Assembly (NCBI GenBank): GCA_035555675.1 | Contig: DATMGH010000067.1 | Location: forward strand, 62,001-126,000 | From: Solirubrobacter sp035555675 | Lineage (GTDB): Bacteria > Actinomycetota > Thermoleophilia > Solirubrobacterales > Solirubrobacteraceae | Length of the DNA: 64,000 nt | Direction of reading: 5' to 3' | In this document: positions 18,473-26,823 of the stretch, piece by piece | How positions within the stretch are numbered: the first letter of the stretch is position 1 | How the letters are laid out: every line of letters begins with the position of its first letter | The notes under the pieces: generated by a model | The model's input: only the letters and a program-made list of their open reading frames with translations | The model's database searches: none | What the model was told of the DNA's origin: nothing | Program-made: the position numbers and the translations under genes

Positions 18473-18478
18473 TATCGT
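18473..18478 (+). promoter_or_regulatory. -10 box TATCGT before ribD
   Basis: TATCGT stands 10 nt before the GTG start of ribD, inside the 17-bp gap after the DUF218 gene. There is no room for an FMN riboswitch here. Confidence 0.4.
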
Positions 18479-18488
18479 CTGTGGTGAC

Positions 18489-19610
18489 GTGAGCACACTC
18501 CAGGCCACCGACCGCGAGCATCTCGCGCGGGCGATCGAGCTCGCCGAGGGCGGACGCGGACGGACCAGTCCCAACCCGCTCGTCGGCGCCGTGATCGTGC
18601 GCGACGGGCAGGTGCTCGGCGAAGGCTTCCACACGGCGCTGGGCGCGCCGCACGCCGAGCGCGAGGCGATCGCGGCCTGCGGCGACGCGGACCTCGGCGG
18701 CGCGACGCTGTACGTCTCGCTCGAGCCGTGCTGCCACACCGGCCGCACGCCGCCGTGCACGGACGCGATCATCGAGGCCGGGATCGCCCGCGTCGTGGTC
18801 GCCTCCGACGACCCGACCGAGAAGGCCGCCGGCCGCGGGCTCGGGATCCTGCGCGACGAGGGAATCGAAGTGGTGGTCGCGGACGCCGAGCTGGCGGTCC
18901 GCGCGCGGCTGCTCAACCAGCCGTTCCGCAAGCACGCGCGCACGGGGCGGCCGTTCGTGCTGTTCAAGTCGGCGATGACGCTCGACGGGAAGGTCGCCAC
19001 CCGCACCGGGGACTCGAAGTGGATCTCGGGCGAGGACTCGCGGCGGCTCTCGCACCACTGGCGGGCGGAGGTCGACGCGGTGGTCGTGGGGATCGGCACG
19101 GCGCTGACCGACGACCCGCAGCTGACCGCCCGGATCGAGGGCGTGACGCGCCAGCCGCGGCGGATCGTGTTCGACTCCGAGGCGCGGCTGCCGCTGGACT
19201 CCCAGCTGGTGCGCGGGGCGGGCGAGGTGCCGCTCACCGTCGTGGTGACCCGCGCGGCGCCGCGGACCGCGGTCGACGCGCTGGAGATCGCCGGCGTGGA
19301 CGTGATCGTCGCCACCGGCGCCAACGAGCCCGACCGCGTGCGCAACGCGCTGGTGCAGCTCGGGGCGTTCGGCGTCACCTCCCTGCTGCTGGAGGGCGGG
19401 CCGCACCTGGCGGGCGCGTTCCTGGACGCGGGCGAGGTGGACGAGATCCGGCTGTTCGTCGCGCCGGTCGTGCTCGGCGGCTCCTCGGCCCGGGACCCGC
19501 TCGAAGGCGAGGGCGCGGAGCGGATCGCGTCCGCGGTGCGCGCGCTGTCGCTGGACTGCTCACGGGTGGCGCAGGACGTCCTGATCACGGCCCGGATGCG
19601 GGAGTGGTAG
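18489..19610 (+). CDS. ribD: Bifunctional riboflavin deaminase/reductase
   Basis: 373 residues; performs the second and third steps of riboflavin synthesis. The N-terminal cytidine-deaminase-like zinc domain has PHAEREAI (zinc His and catalytic Glu) and EPCCHTGRTPPCTDAI (zinc cysteines). The C-terminal reductase domain (about 155-370) contains KSAMTLDGKVATRTGDSKWISG and LLLEGGPHLAGAFL. GTG 18489 is chosen because it precedes the conserved ATDREHLARAIELA helix by six residues. It heads ribD-ribE-ribBA-ribH, with the following starts 2 nt downstream or overlapping. Confidence 0.95.
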   Translation: MSTLQATDREHLARAIELAEGGRGRTSPNPLVGAVIVRDGQVLGEGFHTALGAPHAEREAIAACGDADLGGATLYVSLEPCCHTGRTPPCTDAIIEAGIARVVVASDDPTEKAAGRGLGILRDEGIEVVVADAELAVRARLLNQPFRKHARTGRPFVLFKSAMTLDGKVATRTGDSKWISGEDSRRLSHHWRAEVDAVVVGIGTALTDDPQLTARIEGVTRQPRRIVFDSEARLPLDSQLVRGAGEVPLTVVVTRAAPRTAVDALEIAGVDVIVATGANEPDRVRNALVQLGAFGVTSLLLEGGPHLAGAFLDAGEVDEIRLFVAPVVLGGSSARDPLEGEGAERIASAVRALSLDCSRVAQDVLITARMREW

Positions 19611-19612
19611 GC

Positions 19613-20194
19613 GTGTTCACGGGGCTCGTGGCCGATCTCGGGACGGTGGTGTCGGTGGACGCCACGGACGACGGCGCGCGGCTGCGCGTGGCGTCCCCGC
19701 TGGCGTCGTCGCTGGCGCTCGGCGACTCGGTGGCGGTCAACGGCGTCTGCCTGACGGCGACCGACGTGTCCGGCGAGGGGTTCGCGGCGGACGTCATGCA
19801 CGAGTCGCTGCGGCGGTCCTCGCTGGGCGCGGTCGAATCCGGCTCGCGGGTCAACCTGGAGCTGCCGCTGCGGGCGGCGGACCGGCTCGGCGGGCACTTC
19901 GTGCAGGGGCACGTGGACGGGGTCGGGCGGGTGGAGTCGGCGGTCGAGGACGGGTTCGCCCGCGTGGTGACGATCTCCGCCGATCCTGCGCTGCTCCGGT
20001 ACGTGGTCTCGAAGGGCTCGATCGCGGTCGACGGCGTGTCGCTGACCGTGACCGAGGTCGATGCGTCGTCGTTCTCGGTGTCCTTGATCCCGGAGACGCT
20101 CGAGCGCACGACGCTGGGGGCGGCCGCTGCCGGCCGTCCGGTGAACCTGGAGGTGGACGTGCTCGCGAAGTACGTGGAGAAGCTGGCTCGATGA
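19613..20194 (+). CDS. ribE: Riboflavin synthase alpha subunit
   Basis: 193 residues. Dismutates two 6,7-dimethyl-8-ribityllumazine molecules to riboflavin. Two lumazine-binding half repeats are visible: FTGLVADLGTV with GDSVAVNGVCLTAT, then GHFVQGHVDGVG with GSIAVDGVSLTVTEV. GTG 19613 gives the canonical FTGLV start, with GGAG 8 nt upstream overlapping the ribD stop region. The stop overlaps the ribBA ATG (ATGA). Homotrimer in the family. Confidence 0.95.
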   Translation: MFTGLVADLGTVVSVDATDDGARLRVASPLASSLALGDSVAVNGVCLTATDVSGEGFAADVMHESLRRSSLGAVESGSRVNLELPLRAADRLGGHFVQGHVDGVGRVESAVEDGFARVVTISADPALLRYVVSKGSIAVDGVSLTVTEVDASSFSVSLIPETLERTTLGAAAAGRPVNLEVDVLAKYVEKLAR

Positions 20195-21462
20195 CGTTCG
20201 CGACGATCGAGGAGGCACTGGACGAGATCCGCGCGGGGCGGATGGTCGTCGTCTGCGACGACGAGGACCGCGAGAACGAGGGCGACCTGACGCTGGCGGC
20301 GCAGTTCGCCACGCCCGAGGCGATCAACTTCATGGCCAAGGAGGGGCGTGGGCTGATCTGCCTCGCCCTGACGCCGGAGCGCTGCGACGAGCTCGGGCTG
20401 GACCTGATGGCGGCCAAGAACGAGTCCCCGTACGAGACCGCGTTCACCGTCTCGATCGAAGCGCGCGACGGGATCACGACCGGGATCTCCGCGGCCGACC
20501 GGGCGCGCACCGTCCAGGTCGCGATCGACCCGGAGTCCGCGCCGCGCGACCTGGTCCAGCCGGGCCACGTCTTTCCCCTGAAGGCCAAGCCCGGTGGTGT
20601 CCTGGAGCGGACCGGGCAGACCGAGGCCGCGGTCGACCTGGCGCGGCTGGCGGGCTTGAACCCGGCGGGCGTGATCTGCGAGATCATGAACGACGACGGG
20701 ACGATGGCCCGCGTCGACGACCTGCGCCTGTACTGCGCGCGGCACGGGCTGAAGATGATCACCGTCGCCGACCTGATCGCCTACCGGCGCAAGCACGACA
20801 AGCTGGTCGAGCGGGTCGTGGAGACGCGGCTGCCGACCGGGTTCGGGGAGTTCACCGCGGTCGGCTACCGGTCGCTGGTCGACGGCAAGCACCACGTGGC
20901 GCTGGTCAAGGGCGACGTGCGGGACGCGTCCGACGTGCTGGTGCGGGTGCACTCGGAGTGCCTGACCGGGGACGTCTTCCACTCGCTGCGCTGCGACTGC
21001 GGCGAGCAGCTCGAGAGCGCGCTGGCGATGATCGAGCGCGAGGGCGCGGGCGTGCTGCTGTACCTGGCGCAGGAGGGGCGCGGGATCGGGCTGCTGAACA
21101 AGCTGCGCGCGTACAACCTGCAGGACCAGGGGCTCGACACGGTCGACGCGAACCTGGAGCTCGGCCTGCCCGTCGACCTGCGCGACTACGGCATCGGGGC
21201 GCAGATCCTGGTCGACCTCGGATTGAGCTCGATCCGGATCCTCACCAACAACCCGAAGAAGATCCGGGGGCTGGAGGGGTACGGGCTCTCGGTGACGGCG
21301 CAGGTGCCGATCGAGCACGCGCCGAACCCGCACAACGAGGCGTACCTGCGGGCCAAGCGCGACCGGCTGGGGCACACGCTGCACCACCAGGGGCTCGCGC
21401 TGGACGAGCAGATGGTGCACGACGAGGCGGTCCGCGACCAGTCGCGGCGGGAGGGCACGTGA
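20191..21462 (+). CDS. ribBA: Bifunctional 3,4-dihydroxy-2-butanone-4-phosphate synthase / GTP cyclohydrolase II
   Basis: 423 residues. The N-terminal domain (1-205) has the DDEDRENEGDL metal-binding motif of DHBP synthase and GHVFPLKAKPGGV. The C-terminal domain carries the GTP cyclohydrolase II motifs RVHSECLTGDVFHSLRCDCG (zinc Cys), LAQEGRGIGLLNKL and RILTNNPKK. Both active sites look intact, so one protein supplies both precursors. It is coupled at both ends (ATGA with ribE, GTGA with ribH). Confidence 0.96.
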   Translation: MTFATIEEALDEIRAGRMVVVCDDEDRENEGDLTLAAQFATPEAINFMAKEGRGLICLALTPERCDELGLDLMAAKNESPYETAFTVSIEARDGITTGISAADRARTVQVAIDPESAPRDLVQPGHVFPLKAKPGGVLERTGQTEAAVDLARLAGLNPAGVICEIMNDDGTMARVDDLRLYCARHGLKMITVADLIAYRRKHDKLVERVVETRLPTGFGEFTAVGYRSLVDGKHHVALVKGDVRDASDVLVRVHSECLTGDVFHSLRCDCGEQLESALAMIEREGAGVLLYLAQEGRGIGLLNKLRAYNLQDQGLDTVDANLELGLPVDLRDYGIGAQILVDLGLSSIRILTNNPKKIRGLEGYGLSVTAQVPIEHAPNPHNEAYLRAKRDRLGHTLHHQGLALDEQMVHDEAVRDQSRREGT

Positions 21463-21881
21463 ACTTCGCGATCGTCGTCGGACGGTTCTATGAGGAGCTC
21501 GCGACCCGCCTGATCGCGGGGGCGCAGGACGCGTTCGCCGCGGCCGGCGTGGGGGAGGCGGACGTGTACGACGTGCCGGGCGCGTTCGAGCTGGCGCCGG
21601 CGGCGTCGTACCTGGCCGCGACCGGGCGGTACGCCGGGGTCGCCTGCCTGGGCGCGGTGATCCGCGGCGAGACCGACCACTACGACTACGTCTGCGCCGA
21701 GACCGCGCGCGGGATCATGGACGTGCAGCTGCGGACCGGCGTCCCGTGCGCGTTCGGCGTGCTCACGGTCGAGAACCTCGACCAGGCCCTCGCGCGCACG
21801 GGGGGCGGCAAGCGCGACCAGGGCGCGCACGCCGCGGAGGCGGTCATCACCCTGGCGCGCCTGCGGCGCTCGCTGGCGTAG
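21459..21881 (+). CDS. ribH: 6,7-dimethyl-8-ribityllumazine synthase
   Basis: 140 residues, condensing the two riboflavin precursors. Typical features are IVVGRFYEELATRL, YDVPGAFELAPAA, CLGAVIRGETDHYDYV (catalytic His within the family motif) and CAFGVLTVENLDQALAR, then GAHAAEAVI. GTG start overlaps the ribBA stop. It is the last gene of the operon, and a GC-repeat spacer follows before the convergent kinase gene. Confidence 0.95.
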   Translation: MNFAIVVGRFYEELATRLIAGAQDAFAAAGVGEADVYDVPGAFELAPAASYLAATGRYAGVACLGAVIRGETDHYDYVCAETARGIMDVQLRTGVPCAFGVLTVENLDQALARTGGGKRDQGAHAAEAVITLARLRRSLA

Positions 21882-22096
21882 CGCGCGGCGTCCGCCGCTC
21901 GGGCCGCGCCGCGCTCGCCGGGCAGCGCGGCGCCGCTCTACCGCGCCTCGTCGTGCCGCGCCGCCGTGCCGCGCTTCACCGTGCCGCGGCGTCGGTTCGC
22001 GCGCGGCGTCGCCCTGCCGCGCCTCGTCGTGCTGCGCCGCCGTGCCGCGGTCATCGCGCCGCCCTGCCGCGCCTCACCGCGCCGCGCGCGGCCGGC
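21882..22096. repeat. GC-repeat spacer with 33-bp direct duplication
   Basis: The 215-bp gap between convergent ribH and the kinase gene is almost only C and G with short CCGCG/TGCCG runs. A 33-bp stretch at 21941-21973 recurs at 22017-22049 with one mismatch, 76 bp apart. The sub-motif GCCGCCGTGCCGCGC also occurs in the repeat island near 59127. No coding potential is supported. Confidence 0.7.
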
Positions 22097-24085
22097 TCAC
22101 TGGCCGTGGCCGGGCCCAGCTGGTCCGTTGCCGCGCGGGCCCGGACCGTCCGGACCGCGGTGCGCTCCGCCCTTCGGCCCGCCTCCCTGGAGCGCCTTCT
22201 TGAGCAGGTCGCGGACGGTGGCGTTCTGGTCGTCGAAGCGGGCCAGGCGCTGCTCGAGCACCTGGGCGGCTTCCTCTGCGCGGCCGGCCGCCAGCAGCGC
22301 GGCGGCGTAGTCGTACATGGCGTAGGCGCAGGGGTCGACCTGGGCGCTGCCGCCGCAGGCGTCGATCGCGGCCTTGAGGTCGGTCAGCGCGGTTTCGACG
22401 TCGCCGTTCAGGAGCGCCGTGTGGCCGGCCGCCTGGAGCTTGGACGGGTCGCCGGACGGCGGCTCGCCGGCGCCTGGAGTCTCCGGCTCAGGCGTCGCGG
22501 TCTCGGTGGGCGCCGGCGTCGGCGTGTCCGTGGGCGAGGGCGTGGCGGTCGGCGTCGCCTCGGGCGTCGGCGTGCTCGTCGCCCGCGGGCTCGGCGTGGC
22601 GGTCGGCGTCGTCTCCGCCCGCGGCGGCGACTCGGCGTCATCGCGGGTCGCGTACGCGTAGCCCCCGGCCGCCGCCAGCACCGCCAGCGCGCCCAGGACG
22701 AAGAGCAGCGGCCCGACGACGGACCGGCGCCGCCGCTCGGCGCTCCGCCGCCCGCCGTCGCGCGTCGGGACGTCCCGACGCGGGCCCGGCTCGCCGCGGC
22801 CGAAGTCGCGGCGCGAGGGGGCGTCGTCGCGCCGCGGCGCCTCGCCGCGGGTGCGGCGCCGCGTGTCGCGGTGCGAGAGGTCGGTGTCGCGACGCCGGGC
22901 GTCGCCGGCGAGGTCGCGGCCTGGCGAATCGGCGCCGAGCTCGCGCGGCGAACGCGCCTCGCCGCCGCGCGCCTCGCGGCCGAAGCGGCGCGCCGCGTCG
23001 TCGGCCGCCGCGTCGCCGTCCCCCCACAGGGAGTGCGGCGCGGTCGCGTCATCGTTCCGCGCGGCGCCGCCGCCCGGCGAGCGGCCATGGCCGGCGCTCG
23101 CCGGCCCGCCAAGGGGGTCCGTGGGGCGGCCGCTCGCCCCTTCCGCGTCGCCGGGTCCCGCCGCGCCCGCCGCGCCGCCGAGCCCTGCCGCGCCGCCGCC
23201 CGCCGCGGCCTGGCGCCGCCAGCGCCCGCGGCGGCGCGTCGTGGGCACCGACGTCGAGGAGCTCGCCAGCGCGTCCACCAACGCCGCGCACGACGCCCAG
23301 CGGTCCCGCGGCTCCTTCGCCAACCCGCGCTCGAGCACCCCGTCAACCGCGCGTGGCAGCGTGACGCCCCGGTCCGCCGCGCGCACGGACGCCCGCGGCG
23401 GCGTGTCCTCGACGTGCGCCCGCGCGGTCGCCGCGAAGTGCGCGGACTCGAACGGCCGCGCGCCCGCGAGCAGCTCGTACGCGACGACGGCCAGCGCGTA
23501 GCGGTCCGACGCCGCCGTGGCCTTCTCGCCCAGCGCCTGCTCCGGCGACAGATACGCGGCCGTGCCGAGCACCTGCCCGGTCACGGTCAGCTGGTCCTCC
23601 CAGGCGAGCCGGGCGATGCCGAAGTCCGCCACGGCGAGCCGGTCGCGCGCGTCCAGCAGCAGGTTCCCCGGCTTGACGTCGCGGTGCACGATCCCCGCCG
23701 CGTGCGCGGTGTCCAGCGCCGCGCCCGCCTGCCGCAGCCACTCCAAGGCGACGTCGCGCGACACGCGCCCGGTCCGGTCCGCCACCGTCCCGCCGCGCAT
23801 GATCTCCATCACCATGAAAACGCGCTCATCGAAGGATCCGAAGTCGTAGACGGTCACGACGTTCGGATGCGATGAGAGCCCCGCCGCCGCCCGCGCCTCA
23901 CGCCCGAACCGCCGCCGCGCGCGCTCGTCCGAAACCAGGTGCGAAGCCAGTACCTTGACCGCTACGTCGCGGCCCAGCAGCGAGTCGTGCGCCTCCCACA
24001 CCGTGGCCATTCCACCGCTGGCCAGGAACCGGACCACGCGGTAGCGATCCGGCAGGGAGATGCGATCCGGACTGACCGGGGGCAT
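22097..24085 (-). CDS. Transmembrane serine/threonine protein kinase with extracytoplasmic TPR-like domain
   Basis: 662 residues. The cytoplasmic Hanks-type kinase domain (14-270) has G-loop SGGMATVWEA, VAVKVL lysine, HRDVKPGN catalytic loop, VADFGIA and GTAAYLSPEQA. An Arg/Asp/Gly-rich linker leads to one membrane span (about 450-474), then a Pro/Thr stalk and a helical C-terminal repeat (HTALLNGDVETALTDLKAAI; YAAALLAAGRAEEAAQVLEQ) ending in a Gly/Pro-rich tail. There are no PASTA repeats, so the ligand differs from PrkC/PknB. ATG 24085 is used; upstream ATG 24124 is possible. It stands next to rpmB, where Bacillus keeps prkC. No phosphatase gene is adjacent. Confidence 0.9.
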   Translation of the reverse strand: MPPVSPDRISLPDRYRVVRFLASGGMATVWEAHDSLLGRDVAVKVLASHLVSDERARRRFGREARAAAGLSSHPNVVTVYDFGSFDERVFMVMEIMRGGTVADRTGRVSRDVALEWLRQAGAALDTAHAAGIVHRDVKPGNLLLDARDRLAVADFGIARLAWEDQLTVTGQVLGTAAYLSPEQALGEKATAASDRYALAVVAYELLAGARPFESAHFAATARAHVEDTPPRASVRAADRGVTLPRAVDGVLERGLAKEPRDRWASCAALVDALASSSTSVPTTRRRGRWRRQAAAGGGAAGLGGAAGAAGPGDAEGASGRPTDPLGGPASAGHGRSPGGGAARNDDATAPHSLWGDGDAAADDAARRFGREARGGEARSPRELGADSPGRDLAGDARRRDTDLSHRDTRRRTRGEAPRRDDAPSRRDFGRGEPGPRRDVPTRDGGRRSAERRRRSVVGPLLFVLGALAVLAAAGGYAYATRDDAESPPRAETTPTATPSPRATSTPTPEATPTATPSPTDTPTPAPTETATPEPETPGAGEPPSGDPSKLQAAGHTALLNGDVETALTDLKAAIDACGGSAQVDPCAYAMYDYAAALLAAGRAEEAAQVLEQRLARFDDQNATVRDLLKKALQGGGPKGGAHRGPDGPGPRGNGPAGPGHGQ

Positions 24086-24115
24086 CGCACACACCCTAGC
24101 CGCCGAACCACCTCC

Positions 24116-24121
24116 TATACT
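24116..24121 (+). promoter_or_regulatory. -10 box TATACT before rpmB
   Basis: TATACT is followed after 10 nt by the rpmB ATG at 24132, with no Shine-Dalgarno sequence between them. No convincing -35 was seen. Confidence 0.5.
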
Positions 24122-24131
24122 CATCGCCCCG

Positions 24132-24320
24132 ATGGCTCGAATCTGTCACTCCTGCGGCAAGCGCCCGGCCTTTGGCCAGAGCCGCTCACACTCGATGGTC
24201 GCGACCAAGCGTCGTTTCGACGTCAATGTCCAGAAGGTCCGCATCGTCGAGGCGGGAGCGCCGAAGCGCGTCTATGTCTGCACGCGCTGCCTGAAGGCGG
24301 GCAAGGTCACCAAGGCCTAA
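24132..24320 (+). CDS. rpmB: 50S ribosomal protein L28 (zinc-binding form)
   Basis: 62 residues. Begins MARICHSCGKRPAFGQSRSH, the family signature (CxxC then GKxPxxGxxxSH), and has a second CTRC pair, so this is the C+ zinc-ribbon paralogue. It stands at the head of a unit with the FakA-like gene, the order known from Bacillus rpmB-yloU-yloV, except that yloU (asp23) is missing here. Confidence 0.95.
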   Translation: MARICHSCGKRPAFGQSRSHSMVATKRRFDVNVQKVRIVEAGAPKRVYVCTRCLKAGKVTKA

Positions 24321-24340
24321 GCGGCGGCCGCGGGGCACCG

Positions 24341-25969
24341 TTGGCCGACCCGAGCCTTCTCCGATTCCGCCTCGTCATCGAGGCGGCTCTCGCACAGCTG
24401 GAATCGCGACGCCAGGAGGTCAACGACCTCAACGTCTTCCCGGTCGCCGACGGCGACACGGGCGACAACATGGCGCTCACGCTCCGCGCCGTGCTCACCG
24501 AGCTCGACAACCTGTCCGCGCAGGGCGAGATCGATGAGATCGGCCGCGAGCAGATCGTCGACTCCGTCGCCCGGGCCGCGCTGCTCGGCGCGCGCGGGAA
24601 CTCCGGCGTCATCCTCTCCCAGCTGATCCGCGGCGCGGCCGAGGAGCTGATCAGCCGCCCCGGCGAGCTGGTCGACCCCGTGCTGGTCGCCGCCGCGATG
24701 GCGCGCGCCGCCGACCGCGCGTACGGCAGCGTCCGCGACCCCGCCGAGGGCACGATCCTCACGGTCGTGCGCGAGATGGCCGCCCGCGCGTCGAGTGAGA
24801 TCGCGCACATGGCCGAGCCGCGCCTGCACCAGCGCGTCGACGACGCGACCCAGAACGAGATGCTGGCCTACGTGCTCGAGCACGCGCTCGACGCCGGCAT
24901 GGCCTCGGTCAAGCGCGGCCCCGAGCTGCTGCCGATCCTGCGCGAGACCGGCGTGGTGGACGCCGGCGGCTACGGCCTGACGATCATCTTCGCGGGCGTG
25001 ATCGCCGCACTGCGCGGCAACGAGCCGCCCCCGCTGGAGCACTACTCGCCGGCGCGTGTCACGCAGCCCGAGCACAGCTCCTCCACCTACCGGTACTGCA
25101 CGAACTTCGCGGTCACCGGCACCGACCTGGAAGCCGGCCCGTGGATCGCCGAGCTCGAGCGCATCGGCGACAGCGTGCTCGTGGTCGGCGATGCGCACAC
25201 GCTCAAGGTCCACGTGCACACCGACGAGCCCGAGCGCGCGACCGCGCTGTTCGCCGACGCCGGCGCGGTCAGCCGCCTCGACGTCGCCGACATGCTCGAG
25301 CAGGTCGAGCAGCGCAGCACCCGCATCCGCGAAGGCATCGCGCACACCGGCGTGCTCGCGGTGGTCAACGGCGACGGCATGCGCGCGCTGTTCGAGGGCC
25401 TCGGCGCCCACGTGCTCGACGGCGGCGCGACGCTCAACCCGAGCACGTACGAGCTGCTGGCCGGCATCCACGACGTCCCCGCCGAGGAGGTCGTGGTGCT
25501 GCCGAACTCCCCGAACGTCCGCATGGCCGCCGAGCGGGCCGCGGAGCTGTCCGAGAAGCCGGTGCGCGTGGTCCCGACGCGCTCGATGGCCGCCGGCCTC
25601 GCCGCCGCCGTCGCGCTGGAGCCCAACGGCGACGCGGGCGCGAACGCCGACGCCATGGAGGAGACGCTGCAGCGCGTCCGCACCGGCGGCGTGACCGAGG
25701 CCGCCCGCGACGACACCCGCGGCCGCTTCCGGCGCGGGGACACCGTCGGGTTCGTCGACGAGCAGCTGGTCGCCTGGGGCGAGCCGAGCGAGACGCTCGA
25801 GGTCGTGCTGTCCGAGCTCGGCCGCGAAGCCGAGCTGCTGACCGTGATCGAGGGCGAAGGCGCGCCGCTGGAGCGCGACGCGGTCGCCGCCCTGGCGCCG
25901 AAGCGCATCGAGGTCGAGCTCGAGCGCGGCGGTCAGCCCGCCTGGTGGTGGCTGCTCTCCGCGGAGTGA
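24341..25969 (+). CDS. fakA: DAK2/DegV-like fatty acid kinase catalytic subunit (YloV/FakA family)
   Basis: 542 residues. The N-terminal DhaL domain (about 5-200) carries NVFPVADGDTGDNM, whose aspartates bind Mg-ATP, and LLGARGNSGVILSQ. A middle domain follows, then a C-terminal DegV-like portion with VVLPNSPNVRMAAE. FakA phosphorylates acyl groups presented by FakB proteins; no fakB is visible here. Start: the only fitting codon is TTG 24341, with GGGG 5 nt upstream, 20 nt after rpmB. Its last 37 nt overlap the convergent universal-stress gene. Location before recG matches Bacillus. Confidence 0.87.
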   Translation: MADPSLLRFRLVIEAALAQLESRRQEVNDLNVFPVADGDTGDNMALTLRAVLTELDNLSAQGEIDEIGREQIVDSVARAALLGARGNSGVILSQLIRGAAEELISRPGELVDPVLVAAAMARAADRAYGSVRDPAEGTILTVVREMAARASSEIAHMAEPRLHQRVDDATQNEMLAYVLEHALDAGMASVKRGPELLPILRETGVVDAGGYGLTIIFAGVIAALRGNEPPPLEHYSPARVTQPEHSSSTYRYCTNFAVTGTDLEAGPWIAELERIGDSVLVVGDAHTLKVHVHTDEPERATALFADAGAVSRLDVADMLEQVEQRSTRIREGIAHTGVLAVVNGDGMRALFEGLGAHVLDGGATLNPSTYELLAGIHDVPAEEVVVLPNSPNVRMAAERAAELSEKPVRVVPTRSMAAGLAAAVALEPNGDAGANADAMEETLQRVRTGGVTEAARDDTRGRFRRGDTVGFVDEQLVAWGEPSETLEVVLSELGREAELLTVIEGEGAPLERDAVAALAPKRIEVELERGGQPAWWWLLSAE

Positions 25970-26823
25970 CGCGGGACGACCACCACGGGGCACGCCGCGC
26001 GCCGGATCAGGTGCCGTAGGACGCCGCCCAGCAGCACCCGCCGCAGCGGCCCGTAGCCGCGCGAGCCGCAGACCAGCAGGTCGACCTCGCGCTCGTCGAG
26101 CGCCGCCAGCGCGTCGATCGCCTCGCCCTCCAGCAGCTCGCAGGACACCGGGACGGTCAACGTGTCCGCCATCCGCGCCTGCGCGTCCCGCGCGTCCTCG
26201 CGCACCGTCGCCAGGAACGCCTGCTCGGCGTCCCAGCCGATGATCGGGGAGAACACCTCCGCGCGCGGCGCGATCACGGTGTACAGGATCACGGCCGCGC
26301 CCATCCGCTCGGCCAGGGAGCCGGCGACCCGCGCCGCCTCACGACCTTCCGTCGTGTCCAGGAACCCGACGCCGATGCGTTCGAGCGACGCCCCGGAGCG
26401 GTCCCGGTGCCCGCGCGGGGCGACCGCGACCGGGCAGCTCGCGCCGTGCAGCAGCCGCTCGCCGGTCGAGCCGGGGGAGATCCGCCGCCGCGCGCCCCGC
26501 CGCGAGGAGCCGACCGCGATCAGCGACGCGCCCTCGGCCTCGGCGACGTCGTCGAGCCCGTGCGCCGCCGACTCGGACCCGACGGCGCGGTACGCGACGC
26601 CGTCGTCCCCGAACGTCCGCCGCACCCCCGCCAGCCCCTCCTCGGCCTGCTCGCGCATGTAGGCGACCCACTCGGCGTCCACGCGCCCCGGCCCGATCGG
26701 GTTCTCCTGCGGATACACGCTCACCACCAGCAGGTCCTCGCCCGTCGCGCGCGCCAGCTGCGCCCCGAGCGCGACCGCGTCGTCGCCGCAGTCGGACCCG
26801 TCGTGCCCCGCGACGACGGTCAT
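25933..26823 (-). CDS. Tandem universal stress protein
   Basis: 296 residues made of two UspA domains. Each ends with a nucleotide-binding pattern: GSSRRGARRRISPGSTGERLLHG in two halves near 105-128, and CGSRGYGPLRRVLLGG near 250-265, followed by CPVVVVP. First strand VVAGHDGSDCGDDAVALG. The tandem form resembles actinobacterial USPs that bind ATP. ATG 26823 overlaps the end of the upstream permease (ATGA), so both are co-transcribed. It converges on the fakA-like gene and overlaps it. Confidence 0.9.
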   Translation of the reverse strand: MTVVAGHDGSDCGDDAVALGAQLARATGEDLLVVSVYPQENPIGPGRVDAEWVAYMREQAEEGLAGVRRTFGDDGVAYRAVGSESAAHGLDDVAEAEGASLIAVGSSRRGARRRISPGSTGERLLHGASCPVAVAPRGHRDRSGASLERIGVGFLDTTEGREAARVAGSLAERMGAAVILYTVIAPRAEVFSPIIGWDAEQAFLATVREDARDAQARMADTLTVPVSCELLEGEAIDALAALDEREVDLLVCGSRGYGPLRRVLLGGVLRHLIRRAACPVVVVPRHSAESSHHQAG

